A stretch of DNA of 64,000 nt, taken from an uncultured Erythrobacter sp. GTDB lineage: Bacteria; Pseudomonadota; Alphaproteobacteria; Sphingomonadales; Sphingomonadaceae. The stretch spans positions 992,001 through 1,056,000 of the forward strand of contig CANMZA010000001.1 of NCBI GenBank assembly GCA_947502305.1, given 5' to 3'. Shown in pieces: positions 35,753 to 45,057 of the stretch. The number at the start of each line of letters is the position of its first letter. Within the stretch, counting starts at the first letter, position 1. A program made the translations under genes and the position numbers. The notes under the pieces are model-generated. The model saw only the letters and a list, made by a program, of their open reading frames with translations, made no database searches and was not told the DNA's origin.

Positions 35753-36531
35753 GCTGTCATCTCCAACCCATCATATCCGACTGTGACAAAATCTGGCACT
35801 TCCTCAACCAGACTGCGATAATCCATACTCTTGTCCAGGTGGCTTAACACAACTCGCCCCGCGCCGACACGTGTGCCCAGTTCAATCGCCATCGCCAAAT
35901 GTGCATGGGTCGGATGCGGATCGCGGCGCAAACAATCACTCACCAGAATATCAACGCCATCGAGCATATCGACCATTTCATCAGAAATTGCACTAAAATC
36001 CGTGGCATAGGCGATGGACTTACCATCCGCTTCGAAGCGGTAACAGGTGGTTTCGCCGGGGCCATGTTCCATCTGACACCATTCCACGCCGAACCCTGCG
36101 ATCATCCTCAGCCGGTCGAGCGTATCGATCGTGCACATCGTCGGATAGCCTTCTTGGCCGGCGAAGACATACCCGAAACGTTGCCGCAAACGGCGGACCG
36201 TTTCGGTTGAAGCATAAGAAGGGATTGGGCCGCCCCGCCCGTATCTTAGCACCCGTAAATCATCGATACCGTGGCAATGATCGGCGTGATCGTGGGTCCA
36301 AAACACCGCATCAATCCGCCCAATACGATTGGCCAACAATTGCGCGCGGCAATCGGAGGACGTGTCGATCAGCAACCGTTTGCCTTCATCGCTTTCGACC
36401 AAAATCGAAACGCGAGTGCGGCGATTACGCGGTTCATTCGGATCGCAATCACCCCAATCACCGGTGCCATCTTCTCCGCCAATGCGCGGCACGCCGGTCG
36501 ACGTACCAGAACCGAGCATGATGAACTTCAA
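35749..36531 (-). CDS. MBL-fold metallohydrolase (PhnP-like)
   Basis: Metallo-beta-lactamase-fold hydrolase of 260 residues, probably a cyclic phosphodiesterase. The metal motif THDHADHCHGIDDL (HxHxDH) is complete, and LGSGTSTGVPRIGG at the start and VLSHLDKSMDYRSL near the end are typical of the PhnP-like group. TTG start forming a TTGA junction with tatD; an ATG four codons later would cut the first beta strand. Sits at the usual place after metG and tatD in alphaproteobacteria. Confidence 0.88.
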   Translation of the reverse strand: MKFIMLGSGTSTGVPRIGGEDGTGDWGDCDPNEPRNRRTRVSILVESDEGKRLLIDTSSDCRAQLLANRIGRIDAVFWTHDHADHCHGIDDLRVLRYGRGGPIPSYASTETVRRLRQRFGYVFAGQEGYPTMCTIDTLDRLRMIAGFGVEWCQMEHGPGETTCYRFEADGKSIAYATDFSAISDEMVDMLDGVDILVSDCLRRDPHPTHAHLAMAIELGTRVGAGRVVLSHLDKSMDYRSLVEEVPDFVTVGYDGLEMTA

Positions 36532-37304
36532 AGCATTGCCTTACTGAAAAGTTTTGTGAAATTTGCCGTCGTCTGATTAGCCAGCAATTCCGGCTCAACA
36601 TCGCGCAATCCGGCGATAAATCGCGCAGTATCCGCCACAAAGGCCGGCTCACACGAACGCCCGCGATGGGGCACCGGTGCCAGAAACGGGCTGTCGGTTT
36701 CAACAAGCAAACGGTCCGAAGGAATTTCCGCCGCCGCTGCTTGCAGATCCTTGGCGTTTTTGAAGGTCACAATCCCAGAAATAGAGATCGTCAGGCCCAA
36801 ATCCAAAACTTTCCGCCCAAATTCAGCCGAAGCGGTGAAGCAATGGATCAGCGCAGGAAAGGCGCCCTTCTCCATTTCTTCGCTCAAAATCTGATATGTG
36901 TCATCTTCCGCATCGCGGGTATGGATGATCACTGGCAAGCCGGTTTCGCGCGCGACATCAATGTGCATGCGGAACAATTTCGCCTGCGTTTCGCGGTCTG
37001 AATGTTCGTAGAAATAATCGAGACCGGTTTCCCCAATCCCAATCACACGCGGATTTTCTGTAGCGGCCAGCAACACGCCCCGCCCCAAATTTTCGTGCTC
37101 GTCGGCCTCATGCGGGTGGATGCCGACGCTGGCGAAAACATCAATCTCGCGCGTCGCAGTGCCAACGACCTGTTCCCATTCGCTCAGCTTGGTTGAAATG
37201 TTGAGAAACGCGCCAACGCCCGCCTCACGCGCGCGCGCCAAAACGCCGATTTGATCCTCGACCAGGCCCTTATATTCAAGGTGGCAATGGCTATCGATGA
37301 GCAT
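36528..37304 (-). CDS. TatD-family metal-dependent hydrolase
   Basis: TIM-barrel metallohydrolase related to the exonuclease TatD, 258 residues. Metal ligands are visible in DSHCHLEY, GETGLDYFYEH, HTRDAEDD, HCFTASAEF and ETDSPFLAPVPHRG. Commonly placed after metG. The ATG shares one base with the metG stop (TGATG). Confidence 0.93.
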   Translation of the reverse strand: MLIDSHCHLEYKGLVEDQIGVLARAREAGVGAFLNISTKLSEWEQVVGTATREIDVFASVGIHPHEADEHENLGRGVLLAATENPRVIGIGETGLDYFYEHSDRETQAKLFRMHIDVARETGLPVIIHTRDAEDDTYQILSEEMEKGAFPALIHCFTASAEFGRKVLDLGLTISISGIVTFKNAKDLQAAAAEIPSDRLLVETDSPFLAPVPHRGRSCEPAFVADTARFIAGLRDVEPELLANQTTANFTKLFSKAML

Positions 37305-38899
37305 CAGGCCGCCCCTCCCTTGGCATCATCCTCTGGCATTTCCAGACGCGGGAAAATTGGGGTTGGCTTGGCCACAGTAAAGCCGCTTTGAACCAAGCGG
37401 GCGAACCATTGCGTATCGTCCAAATTGGCGAAATTGCGCTCCGCCGCAGGGACACCCAATTGATCGAGCAAAGCGGCGGCTTTCTCTGGCACTACAGGTT
37501 GAATGGCGATGGCAAGATCCCGCAGGCAAAGGAAAATAGTCTGAAGCACAACCTTCATCCGCTCTGGATCGGTTTTCTTCAATCCCCACGGTGCCTGCTC
37601 ATCAACATATTGGTTGCAGGCGTAAACAGCCTTGATCCACGCCTCAATTCCAACCGAGAAGGCCAGCTTTTCAAATTCTTGCGGCAATTCTACCGCGCAA
37701 GCAGGGCGCACCACATTCAGCAACGCTGTGTCCGGCTCAGCGGGCTCAAAATCCTCAATCACGCCGTCCATATTCTTGGCGATCATCGACAAGGTCCGCT
37801 GCGCCAAATTGCCGAAACTGTTGGCGAGTTCTGCGTTGGCGCGGTTCACGATCGCTTCTGGGGAGTAGGAACCGTCTTGGCCAAAGGCGACTTCGCGCAT
37901 CAGGAAATAGCGCAAGTTCTCCACGCCAAATTTATCCGCAAGCATCAAAGGATCGGTGACATTGCCGAGCGATTTGGATTCTTTTTGTCCGCGATTGAGC
38001 AGGAAGCCGTGGCCGAAAACCGCCTTTGGCACAGGCAAATTTGCGCTCATCAAAAATGCGGGCCAGTAAATTGTGTGGAACCGGACAATGTCTTTGCCGA
38101 TCAAATGCATGCTGGCGGGCCAGAAATCGCGCATTTCGGCGGTGTCATCGGGGAAACCCAAACCGGTCAAATAATTCGTGAGAGCATCGACCCACACATA
38201 CATTACGTGGCCCGTTTCTGTGCCATCTTCGGCCGGGACTTTTACACCCCAATCAAAGCTCGTCCGGCTAACCGAAAGATCGCGCAATCCCCCTTCGACG
38301 AAGGCGATCATTTCATTGCGGCGGCTTGCAGGCTCCAAGAAACCCGGCGTCTTTAACAGGTCAAGCAGCGGCTCTTCATATTTGGACAAGCGAAAGAACC
38401 AGCTTTCCTCGACAGTCCATTCCACCGGCGTGTCTTGGGGGGACAGTTTCGCGCCGCCCTCGCCCTCTTTCAGCTCGCTTTCGTCGTAATAGGCTTCATC
38501 GCGGACCGAATACCAACCTTCATACCGGTCCAGATAAAGGTCGCCCGCCTCCTCCATACGCTTCCAAATTGCTTGGCTGGCGCGGTGGTGGTCTGGTTCT
38601 ACGGTGCGGATGAAGCGATCAAAACTGATATTCAACCGCTCATCCATCTCGCGGAAATAACCCGACATTTCATCCGCCAGCTCGCGCGGAGTGCGGCCTT
38701 GTTCCTCAGCCTTTCGGGCCATCTTCAAACCATGTTCGTCGGTGCCGGTTTGAAAGCGCACGCGACGCCCGCGCAGCCGCCAAAAACGCGCGATGACATC
38801 GGCGGAGATCCCTTCATAAGCGTGCCCAATATGCGGGCGGCCATTGGGATAATTGATCGCGGTGGTGATATAAAACGGGGATGTGTCGGTTTCAGCCAT
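37304..38899 (-). CDS. metG: Methionyl-tRNA synthetase
   Basis: Charges initiator and elongator tRNA-Met. The 531 residues show the class I HIGH motif as PHIGHAYEG and the KMSKS motif as KESKS (GQKESKSLGN). The zinc-knuckle Cys set of E. coli MetRS is not visible and no C-terminal tRNA-binding domain is present, so this is the short bacterial form. ATG 38899 is chosen: the frame extends to TTG 38950, but that part overlaps holB and lacks similarity. Overlap with holB is eight bases. Confidence 0.96.
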   Translation of the reverse strand: MAETDTSPFYITTAINYPNGRPHIGHAYEGISADVIARFWRLRGRRVRFQTGTDEHGLKMARKAEEQGRTPRELADEMSGYFREMDERLNISFDRFIRTVEPDHHRASQAIWKRMEEAGDLYLDRYEGWYSVRDEAYYDESELKEGEGGAKLSPQDTPVEWTVEESWFFRLSKYEEPLLDLLKTPGFLEPASRRNEMIAFVEGGLRDLSVSRTSFDWGVKVPAEDGTETGHVMYVWVDALTNYLTGLGFPDDTAEMRDFWPASMHLIGKDIVRFHTIYWPAFLMSANLPVPKAVFGHGFLLNRGQKESKSLGNVTDPLMLADKFGVENLRYFLMREVAFGQDGSYSPEAIVNRANAELANSFGNLAQRTLSMIAKNMDGVIEDFEPAEPDTALLNVVRPACAVELPQEFEKLAFSVGIEAWIKAVYACNQYVDEQAPWGLKKTDPERMKVVLQTIFLCLRDLAIAIQPVVPEKAAALLDQLGVPAAERNFANLDDTQWFARLVQSGFTVAKPTPIFPRLEMPEDDAKGGAA

Positions 38900-39869
38900 G
38901 GGCAGGGTCGCTAGCCGGGGCAGCGCGCATGAGCAAGGTGCCGATTTCAAGCGTGAGCAAGCCAGTGTCGAAATTATAGCTCGGTGCCTGCGCCGCGAGC
39001 GTCACCAATTCGGCGTGGGTTTCCACCAAAGCGCCGCGCTGAGCCGGTGCCGCGGGGCCGCGAGCAAGATCGGCAACGATGGCTTGGGCAAGCTCCATCA
39101 CCGCTTGCAACCGGGCGCGGTCCGCGCGCGGCCCGATCATGCGCGCCAAATCGGATCGCGCGGTGAGGCCGGGATCGCCCTTGATCAGAAGGTCTGTGAC
39201 GAGAGTGGCAATAGGGGCCAAATCCTGCTCGCTAAATCGCAGAGCCGCGCCATATGACCCTTCCGCCGCACGGATTGCCGCGCTGCTACTGCCCGGCGCA
39301 GCACCAGATGATTCCAACATGCTTTCCAATTGTGCATCGGACAGAATCGGGAAGCGAAGGGTGCGGCAGCGTGACCGGATCGTTGGCAGCAGCCGCGCCG
39401 GGCGGTGCGTGACAAGAATGAAGAAAGTACCTTGCGGCGGTTCTTCTAAACTCTTGAGCAAAGCGTTGGCCGCGCTGACCTCCATATCATCCGCAGGGTC
39501 AACAATAACCACGCGCCTGTCGCCCAAAGTTGGCCGTGTGTTCAGCCGTTTTTGCATACCGCGCACTTGATCAACGCGGATGCTGCGCGCGAGTTCGAAT
39601 TTCTTGCCATCGGCCTGCGCGCGGGCTTCTTTATCGTTTTTCGCGCCGTAGGTGAGCACGATGATATCAGGGTGATCGCCGGGCGGTTGCGGGATACCGT
39701 CCTGCGCCACCAACTCGCGGGCTGCCCGTTTTGCAAAGTCGAGTTTTCCCAAACCGCTTTTACCCGCAAGGATCCAGCCATGATGCATCCGCGCGCCGCC
39801 CATCGCCGCGCGCCATTCGTGCCATGCATCGCCGTGATTGGGCCAATCAGGGGTGGGCAATTCGCTCAT
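38892..39869 (-). CDS. holB: DNA polymerase III delta-prime subunit
   Basis: Clamp-loader subunit, 325 residues. The P-loop-like LAGKSGLGKLDFAKRAA and the conserved stretch VVIVDPADDMEVSAANALLKSLEEPPQGT place it with HolB; ILVTHRPARLLPTIRSRCRTLRF contains the SRC motif of clamp loaders. No zinc-finger Cys cluster is seen, as in other alphaproteobacterial delta-prime proteins. ATGA junction with tmk. Confidence 0.93.
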   Translation of the reverse strand: MSELPTPDWPNHGDAWHEWRAAMGGARMHHGWILAGKSGLGKLDFAKRAARELVAQDGIPQPPGDHPDIIVLTYGAKNDKEARAQADGKKFELARSIRVDQVRGMQKRLNTRPTLGDRRVVIVDPADDMEVSAANALLKSLEEPPQGTFFILVTHRPARLLPTIRSRCRTLRFPILSDAQLESMLESSGAAPGSSSAAIRAAEGSYGAALRFSEQDLAPIATLVTDLLIKGDPGLTARSDLARMIGPRADRARLQAVMELAQAIVADLARGPAAPAQRGALVETHAELVTLAAQAPSYNFDTGLLTLEIGTLLMRAAPASDPAHG

Positions 39870-40516
39870 CGCGCAGCATCCACCATCGGCGCCAGCGCGG
39901 CGAGCACGCGGGCATGAACCTGATCTGCGGTGCCTGTTCCATCAAGGATGCAGAAACCATCAGGATCGCTCTGCGCCAGACGGCGAAAACTCTGCGCCAC
40001 GGCCCGGTGGTAATCGGCGCTGCGCCCGCCAATGGCATCGCTAGTGTCGCCATCACGTTCGGCCAATCGTTGTCTCAGGCGGGCTTCGTCAACCTCCAGC
40101 AGGATGGCGCAATCGGGGCGCATTCCTTCGCTGCCAAAATCGTGCAGCGCGCAAATCGCCTCGTCACCAAGTCCCCCTGCCCCGCCTTGATAGGCTCTGC
40201 TGGAATCGACAAAACGGTCGCATATCACCCATGCGCCGCGATCCAAGCTTGGGCGGATCAGGCGCGCGACATGATCGGCGCGCGCGGCGGCAAATAGCAA
40301 GGCTTCGCTACGCGCGTTCCACCCATCACCCGGCGGATGCAGCAACAGGTTGCGGATCGCCTCCGCACCCGGCGTCCCGCCCGGTTCGCGCGAAATTTCC
40401 GCCTCAATGCCGCGTGCTCGCAAAGCGTCCGCTAGCAACTGGGTCTGAGTGGATTTGCCTGTGCCTTCGCCGCCTTCAAAGGCGATGAAGCGTCCTTTCG
40501 CTGCGCCCGCGCTCAT
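39866..40516 (-). CDS. tmk: Thymidylate kinase
   Basis: Phosphorylates dTMP to dTDP. The 216 residues have the P-loop FEGGEGTGKSTQ, the DR(F/Y) motif ICDRFVDSSRAYQGG and the lid segment RLAERDGD. The ATG at 40516 overlaps the dacC TGA (ATGA); another in-frame ATG lies three codons upstream at 40525. Member of the dacC-tmk-holB-metG run. Confidence 0.95.
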   Translation of the reverse strand: MSAGAAKGRFIAFEGGEGTGKSTQTQLLADALRARGIEAEISREPGGTPGAEAIRNLLLHPPGDGWNARSEALLFAAARADHVARLIRPSLDRGAWVICDRFVDSSRAYQGGAGGLGDEAICALHDFGSEGMRPDCAILLEVDEARLRQRLAERDGDTSDAIGGRSADYHRAVAQSFRRLAQSDPDGFCILDGTGTADQVHARVLAALAPMVDAAR

Positions 40517-41736
40517 GTCACCCATCCCGCAATTGCGTTGTATATCCGCCCAAAGAAACCGGCCTCTTCCACTGTTTCCGCCGCGAGTAGCGGCACTCGC
40601 GCAGGTTCCATATCTGGCACTTCAATGACCAAGGTCGCAACTTCGTCACCTTCGGCAAAGGGCGCGCGCAAGGGACCATCATAGGTGATCGACAACCGCA
40701 TTTCCGCTGCTCTGCCGCTTGGCACATTCACGAAGACGGTTCGGTCGGTTTTTAATGCGACAGATCGCGCATCGCCGCCTTGAACGCGCGCCGATCCGAT
40801 GATCTGACCCATCGCAAACAGGCGTTCTCTGTCGAATGCATCAAACCCCCATTCGATATAAGCGCGCGCCGCCCTCGCCCGTAGTGCATTTCTGCCCACG
40901 CCTGCCACGACCAGAACGAGGCGCTGCCCATTCCTTTGCGCCGTGCCGAGATAGCCAAAGCCTGCCTCATTTGTGTAGCCAGTTTTGATGCCGTCTGCAC
41001 CCGCCGTGCGCCCAATCATCGGGTCGCGATTGGGTTGCTCAATCCCGTTATAGCGGAAGCCCGGCAGGCCCATATACCGCCGGAATTTTTCAGGATGGCG
41101 GCCAATCAGCGCGCTCGCCAATGTCACCAGATCATTCGCGGTGGTGAAGGTTTTGCCTTCATCGGGCCAGCCATTGGGGGTGCCGAAATGGCTGTTCGTC
41201 ATTCCAAGAGCGCGGGCGCGCAGATTCATGCCGCCGACCCAGTTTGCAACCGATCCCGCCTGCCCTTCTGCCAACATAATCGCGCCGTCATTCGCGGAGA
41301 TATTGGCAATGCCGGTCATCAAATCGCCTGCGGGCACGCGGTCGCCGGCATTGATCCACATTGTTGACCCTTCGCCGTTCCATTCCCGCCATGTTTCCTC
41401 GCGCATGGTCATGACCTGCGCGGAGTCCAGCGTCCCTTCTTCGATCAATTCAAAGGCGTGGAACATCGTCATCACTTTGGTGATGGAGGCCGGGACAAAC
41501 CGGCGATCTGCCTCGCGCGAATGGAGCACTTGCCCGCTGGTGATGTCGACCAATATCGCGATGGGTACGTCTTGCTGGGTCGGAACGGCGCCCGGACTTG
41601 CATTTTGCGCCTGCGATGCGGGCGCGGCCAGCAAGGCAAGCATCATCGCCAGCCCAACCAGAAGCCAAGCCCGAAGCCCAGCCCAAAGCCCAGCCAACGC
41701 GCGGCGCACAGATATATTTGAAGTCGAGGCAATCAC
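40513..41736 (-). CDS. dacC: D-alanyl-D-alanine carboxypeptidase (PBP5/6 family)
   Basis: Periplasmic enzyme trimming peptidoglycan pentapeptides. The 407 residues have a signal peptide (about 20-43, WLLVGLAMMLALLAAPASQAQ), the catalytic SxxK as SITK (84-87), SxN as SAN in ANISANDGAIM, and KTG in GIKTGYTNEAG. A C-terminal beta domain and an amphipathic end (GFFGRIYNAIAGWV) that could dock to the membrane follow. GTG start. First of the tightly coupled run ending at 35570. Confidence 0.94.
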   Translation of the reverse strand: MIASTSNISVRRALAGLWAGLRAWLLVGLAMMLALLAAPASQAQNASPGAVPTQQDVPIAILVDITSGQVLHSREADRRFVPASITKVMTMFHAFELIEEGTLDSAQVMTMREETWREWNGEGSTMWINAGDRVPAGDLMTGIANISANDGAIMLAEGQAGSVANWVGGMNLRARALGMTNSHFGTPNGWPDEGKTFTTANDLVTLASALIGRHPEKFRRYMGLPGFRYNGIEQPNRDPMIGRTAGADGIKTGYTNEAGFGYLGTAQRNGQRLVLVVAGVGRNALRARAARAYIEWGFDAFDRERLFAMGQIIGSARVQGGDARSVALKTDRTVFVNVPSGRAAEMRLSITYDGPLRAPFAEGDEVATLVIEVPDMEPARVPLLAAETVEEAGFFGRIYNAIAGWVT

Positions 41737-41786
41737 GGCGAAAGCTATAGAGCCTGCCCCGCCAAGATGCGAGTGCGCGCGAGCGC

Positions 41787-42866
41787 TTAGTTCACGATTT
41801 CGTCAGCCAGCAATCCAACGCTCATGGCGTAGTAATTTGAGCAATTATATTCGAGGATCACGCGGTAATTCCCGGTTAGCAACCAAGCAGGTCGTCCGGG
41901 GCCATCCGGTTGAAACAGCGAGGTCAACGTATCGTCCGGCAATGCGCGTTGCGGTTGAACACCCAAAGCGCGCCATTCTGCGACCGTTTTCCATTGGCTG
42001 TGGCGTTCATGAACACGCGAACAGACCGGCGAAACCAGCTCTGTGCGATAGGCATCAACATCAAAGCCGCGCGGCACAGCGGCGCGAACGCCCCAAGGTT
42101 GACCGGTCCGCCAACCGGCATCGCGGAAGTAATTGGCGATGGAAGCAAATGTGTCGGCGCGGTTGTTAAAGATATTGGCCCGGCCATCGCCGTCACCGTC
42201 GGTGGCAAGGCGCAGATAAACAGAGGGAAGGAATTGCGGATTGCCAAAGGCCCCCGCGAAACTGCCCACCAATTCAGCGCGCGAATATCCGCGATCTGCG
42301 ACCTTCATAAGCGCCACCCATTCGCCCGCGAACAAGTCCCGGCGGCGACCTTCCCATGCCAAAGTCGCCAAGCTGCGCGAGAGGTCAAAATTGCCGCGAA
42401 TATTGCCGTAGCTTGTTTCATGCCCGAAAATTGCGGTGATGATTTGTGCAGGCACGCCAAAGTCACGCTCTGCCTGGCGCAATTCTGCACTGTTTGAACG
42501 GAACACGCGGCGCCCGCCCGCGATCCTCTGAGAATTCACATGGGTTGCGATATAAGGTGCCATTGCGGGATAGCCGCGCCGTGTCGGCCGGCCCGGTTGC
42601 CCCTGATCAAGCCGGATCACGCGCGGATTTGGCGTCAGCCCTGCGGTCATGCGCTGCAATGTTGCCTCGCTCACCCCTTCGGCCCGCGCTCGTGCCTTCA
42701 GCAATTCGAGATAGGCATCAAAGGCAATGCCATCGCGCGCGGCGACTTGCGCCTGCGTAGGAGCGGGAGCTGCGACGCTGCCCAGCGCCAATGCGGCGAG
42801 GACCAAACATGCAGAGGACGACAGGCGCCGGAAGAGCGCAGAAGACAGGGGCATAAAAGAGATCAT
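41787..42866 (-). CDS. Lytic murein transglycosylase (MltB-type)
   Basis: Cleaves peptidoglycan glycan strands to anhydromuropeptides in the periplasm. The 359 residues have a signal peptide (SACLVLAALALGSVAAPAPTQAQ) and an MltB-type catalytic domain: catalytic Glu in IFGHETSYGNIRG, then LATLAWEGRRRDLF, FAGAFGNPQFLPSVY and the Asp-rich DGDGDGRANIFNN. Lies 50 bases before dacC on the same strand, linking two wall enzymes. Confidence 0.92.
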   Translation of the reverse strand: MISFMPLSSALFRRLSSSACLVLAALALGSVAAPAPTQAQVAARDGIAFDAYLELLKARARAEGVSEATLQRMTAGLTPNPRVIRLDQGQPGRPTRRGYPAMAPYIATHVNSQRIAGGRRVFRSNSAELRQAERDFGVPAQIITAIFGHETSYGNIRGNFDLSRSLATLAWEGRRRDLFAGEWVALMKVADRGYSRAELVGSFAGAFGNPQFLPSVYLRLATDGDGDGRANIFNNRADTFASIANYFRDAGWRTGQPWGVRAAVPRGFDVDAYRTELVSPVCSRVHERHSQWKTVAEWRALGVQPQRALPDDTLTSLFQPDGPGRPAWLLTGNYRVILEYNCSNYYAMSVGLLADEIVN

Positions 42867-42930
42867 ATTCTAGGGTTTCTCACAAATCGTCTGAATCGCG
42901 GATGAGCGGGCCGCTTTTATCCACCAATGT

Positions 42931-43659
42931 TCACGCCGCAATCGCATGTTTGCGCATGAACTCATAGTCGTCCCGGCACGCATCAGCCGTTTTTTGATAC
43001 TCTTCACCGAGCGTCGGCATATCGCCCGGCGGCCCACCAAAGCCGGTCGACGCATTGACCTTATCATACCAATGCGTGCCCCAAATGCCGTCTTCGCGGT
43101 GCGGCCCCTTGGCCCATGACAGCATCGCCGGATCCCATACTATGCCAAGCGCGGCGCACAATTTGGTGAGCATCTGCTCTGGATCGCTCAGAATATCGGC
43201 GCTGTCGATAACAGGGGGCGCTTTGCCGGTGCGGTTTGCTTCCATCTCGAAATATTCGCGCTGACGAGCGATGCCGAGATGTTCGGCGCGTATTTCGGTG
43301 CGTTTGTTCGCATAGCTGGCGGCGACGCGGATCGGATCGCGGATCAAGAAGGCGTGGCGCGCATTCGGCAGATCGAGGATGCTCACCGGCCCTTCCATAT
43401 GGTGGGGCATGTGCTTTTGGTACCAGATCGCGCTGCCATCGGGGGCTGCGCCGTTTTGCGCGGCGGTGACAGCGTGCCAGTCGCATTCCATATCCGCGAT
43501 AACTTCATCTGCCATAGGCTGCCGATCGCCGGTTGCCTTCAGATAGGCTCCGTAAAACGGTTCATCACTGACAAATGTATCCGCGCGCGCGCCGAAGCTG
43601 CGCATCATCGCAGTCGAAAGGTTGCGCGGCCCGCTCCACATCGCAATCCGCAACGTCAT
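42931..43659 (-). CDS. Sulfotransferase-like P-loop protein paired with a class IV aminotransferase
   Basis: The 242-residue protein has a sulfotransferase-type start: IAMWSGPRNLSTAMMRSFGAR supplies the phosphate-binding loop, and HAFLIRDPIRVAASY the 3'-phosphate-binding segment typical of PAPS-dependent enzymes. ILSDPEQMLTKLCAALGI and THWYDKV complete the family pattern. Substrate unknown. ATGA junction with the upstream aminotransferase gene shows co-translation. Confidence 0.8.
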   Translation of the reverse strand: MTLRIAMWSGPRNLSTAMMRSFGARADTFVSDEPFYGAYLKATGDRQPMADEVIADMECDWHAVTAAQNGAAPDGSAIWYQKHMPHHMEGPVSILDLPNARHAFLIRDPIRVAASYANKRTEIRAEHLGIARQREYFEMEANRTGKAPPVIDSADILSDPEQMLTKLCAALGIVWDPAMLSWAKGPHREDGIWGTHWYDKVNASTGFGGPPGDMPTLGEEYQKTADACRDDYEFMRKHAIAA

Positions 43660-44567
43660 TCGCCCTTATCCATCAGATCGCGGTACAGTCCCTGAAGCCG
43701 CTCCACCATCGGCCCGCGCGCAGGGGTCAGAGCGCGGCCATCGACGTCGGTAACCGGCACCACTCCGGCGAAGGTGCCGGTAACGAAGGCTTCGTCTGCG
43801 CCGTACACATCCGTGAGCGAGAAGTTGCGCTCAAACACAGGAATGCCTGCTTCTTTGCAGACCTGAATGACATTCGAACGGGTGATCCCGCCAAGGCAGT
43901 AATCGCCTGTTGAGGTCCACACTTCCCCTTTGCGTACGATGAAGAAGTGGGTTGAATTGCACGTTGCCACAAACCCATGCGGATCAAGCATCAAGGCTTC
44001 ATCTGCCCCGGCCTGCGTGGCCTGAATACAGGCGGTGATGCAGTTCAGTTTTGAGTGCGAGTTGAGCTTTTGATCCTGCACCGCCGGATCGCCGCGCCGA
44101 ACATGGACAGTGAAGAGGCGCAACCCTGTCTCAATCGTCGAAGGCAGCGGTGCCTTGTATTCCGGAATGATGACGATCGTCGCGGGTGAGATCACGACAC
44201 GTGGGTCTTGATAGGGTGTCGAGCGGATGCCGCGCGTCACCATCAAGCGGATATGCACGCCCTCTTGATCGCACATCGCATTGCCATCGACAGTGTCTTC
44301 AATCCGCTGCGTCAATTCTTCACGCGTCAAACCGACATCCATCGCGATGGCTTTTGCGCCCTCATACAGCCGGTCCAGATGCGCATCCAGAAACGCGATT
44401 CGCCCGCGGTGCAGCCGCAGCCCTTCCCACACACCGTCGCCCAGCATGAAGCCGCTGTCGAACACCGAAACACTTGCCTGAGCGCGCGGCGTCAATGTGC
44501 CGTTTACACTGATCAACACATCGTCATTGCGGGGATCAGGGGCGAAGTCATGTGTACCTTTTGCCAT
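43656..44567 (-). CDS. Class IV PLP-dependent aminotransferase (branched-chain/D-amino acid type)
   Basis: The 303 residues match fold-type IV aminotransferases: VFDSGFMLGDGVWEGLRLHRG at the N-terminus, LNSHSKLNCITACIQA carrying the PLP Lys, EALMLDPHGFVATCNSTHFFIV, and GGITRSNVIQVCKEAG for phosphate binding. Whether it uses branched-chain, D-amino or other substrates is not decided by these motifs. Coupled to the sulfotransferase-like gene, which suggests a shared pathway rather than a housekeeping IlvE. Confidence 0.88.
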   Translation of the reverse strand: MAKGTHDFAPDPRNDDVLISVNGTLTPRAQASVSVFDSGFMLGDGVWEGLRLHRGRIAFLDAHLDRLYEGAKAIAMDVGLTREELTQRIEDTVDGNAMCDQEGVHIRLMVTRGIRSTPYQDPRVVISPATIVIIPEYKAPLPSTIETGLRLFTVHVRRGDPAVQDQKLNSHSKLNCITACIQATQAGADEALMLDPHGFVATCNSTHFFIVRKGEVWTSTGDYCLGGITRSNVIQVCKEAGIPVFERNFSLTDVYGADEAFVTGTFAGVVPVTDVDGRALTPARGPMVERLQGLYRDLMDKGE

Positions 44568-44636
44568 AGAATTCGCCTTTCATTCGTTTCCGATAGTGAC
44601 AACCGCGTCAAGCATCGCTAGCGAGCATTTCTGCGC

Positions 44637-44726
44637 GGACAGGTGGCAGAGCGGTTGAATGCACTGGTCTTGAAAACCAGCGTGGGTGCAAGCCCACCGT
44701 GGGTTCGAATCCCACCCTGTCCGCCA
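44637..44726 (+). tRNA. tRNA-Ser(UGA), CCA encoded
   Basis: Acceptor arms GGACAGG (44637-44643) and CCTGTCC (44716-44722) pair perfectly, followed by discriminator G and encoded CCA. The anticodon stem CTGGT/ACCAG encloses CTTGAAA, so the anticodon is TGA (44671-44673). The long variable arm (GTGGGTGCAAGCCCAC) is typical of class II tRNA-Ser, and the T arm is GTGGG-TTCGAAT-CCCAC. It is transcribed alone, opposite to both neighbours. Confidence 0.97.
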
Positions 44727-44841
44727 ATTCTCTTGATCTCACGATGACCCGCTTCGCTCGCATCTTCGATGGGGCGTCCTTTCGGCCGGCGCGCGGTGGC
44801 CCTTGCGACCCCTGGCCCTTGCAAACCCTGACCGAGTTCGA

Positions 44842-45057
44842 TCATGGTGTGCCCTCAGGCGTCTCCCCATTGTCATCCTCCGGCGGTGACATGTGATCCA
44901 AGTGATCAACATCAACCTCTTCGCCATGCGGATCGCCCCACATCACCAATGACGGCGCGAACGCCTTACCTTTTGGGAACATCGCCCCCTTCAAATGCGC
45001 GACCAGCTCCTCTTTCGTTAGGAACAGGTTCTCACCCTCTGGCGGCTGACCACCCAT
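44842..45057 (-). CDS. Small acidic protein coupled to lpd (71 aa)
   Basis: Start ATG shares a base with the lpd stop (TGATG), giving direct translational coupling. The sequence is soluble and acidic with a conserved-looking core (LFLTKEELVAHLKGAMFPKG, APSLVMWGDPHGEEV) and a His/Asp-rich end (DVDHLDHMSPPEDD). No known family recognised. The coupling and ordered composition argue for a real gene despite its size. Confidence 0.6.
   Translation of the reverse strand: MGGQPPEGENLFLTKEELVAHLKGAMFPKGKAFAPSLVMWGDPHGEEVDVDHLDHMSPPEDDNGETPEGTP

Noticed and set aside
38900..38950. Longer metG from TTG 38950
   Set aside because: The extension overlaps holB and lies before the conserved start of the synthetase.
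42900..42925. AGCG-GGC-CGCT followed by TTTT after mltB start region
   Set aside because: Four-base stem and no upstream plus-strand gene; not credible as a terminator.
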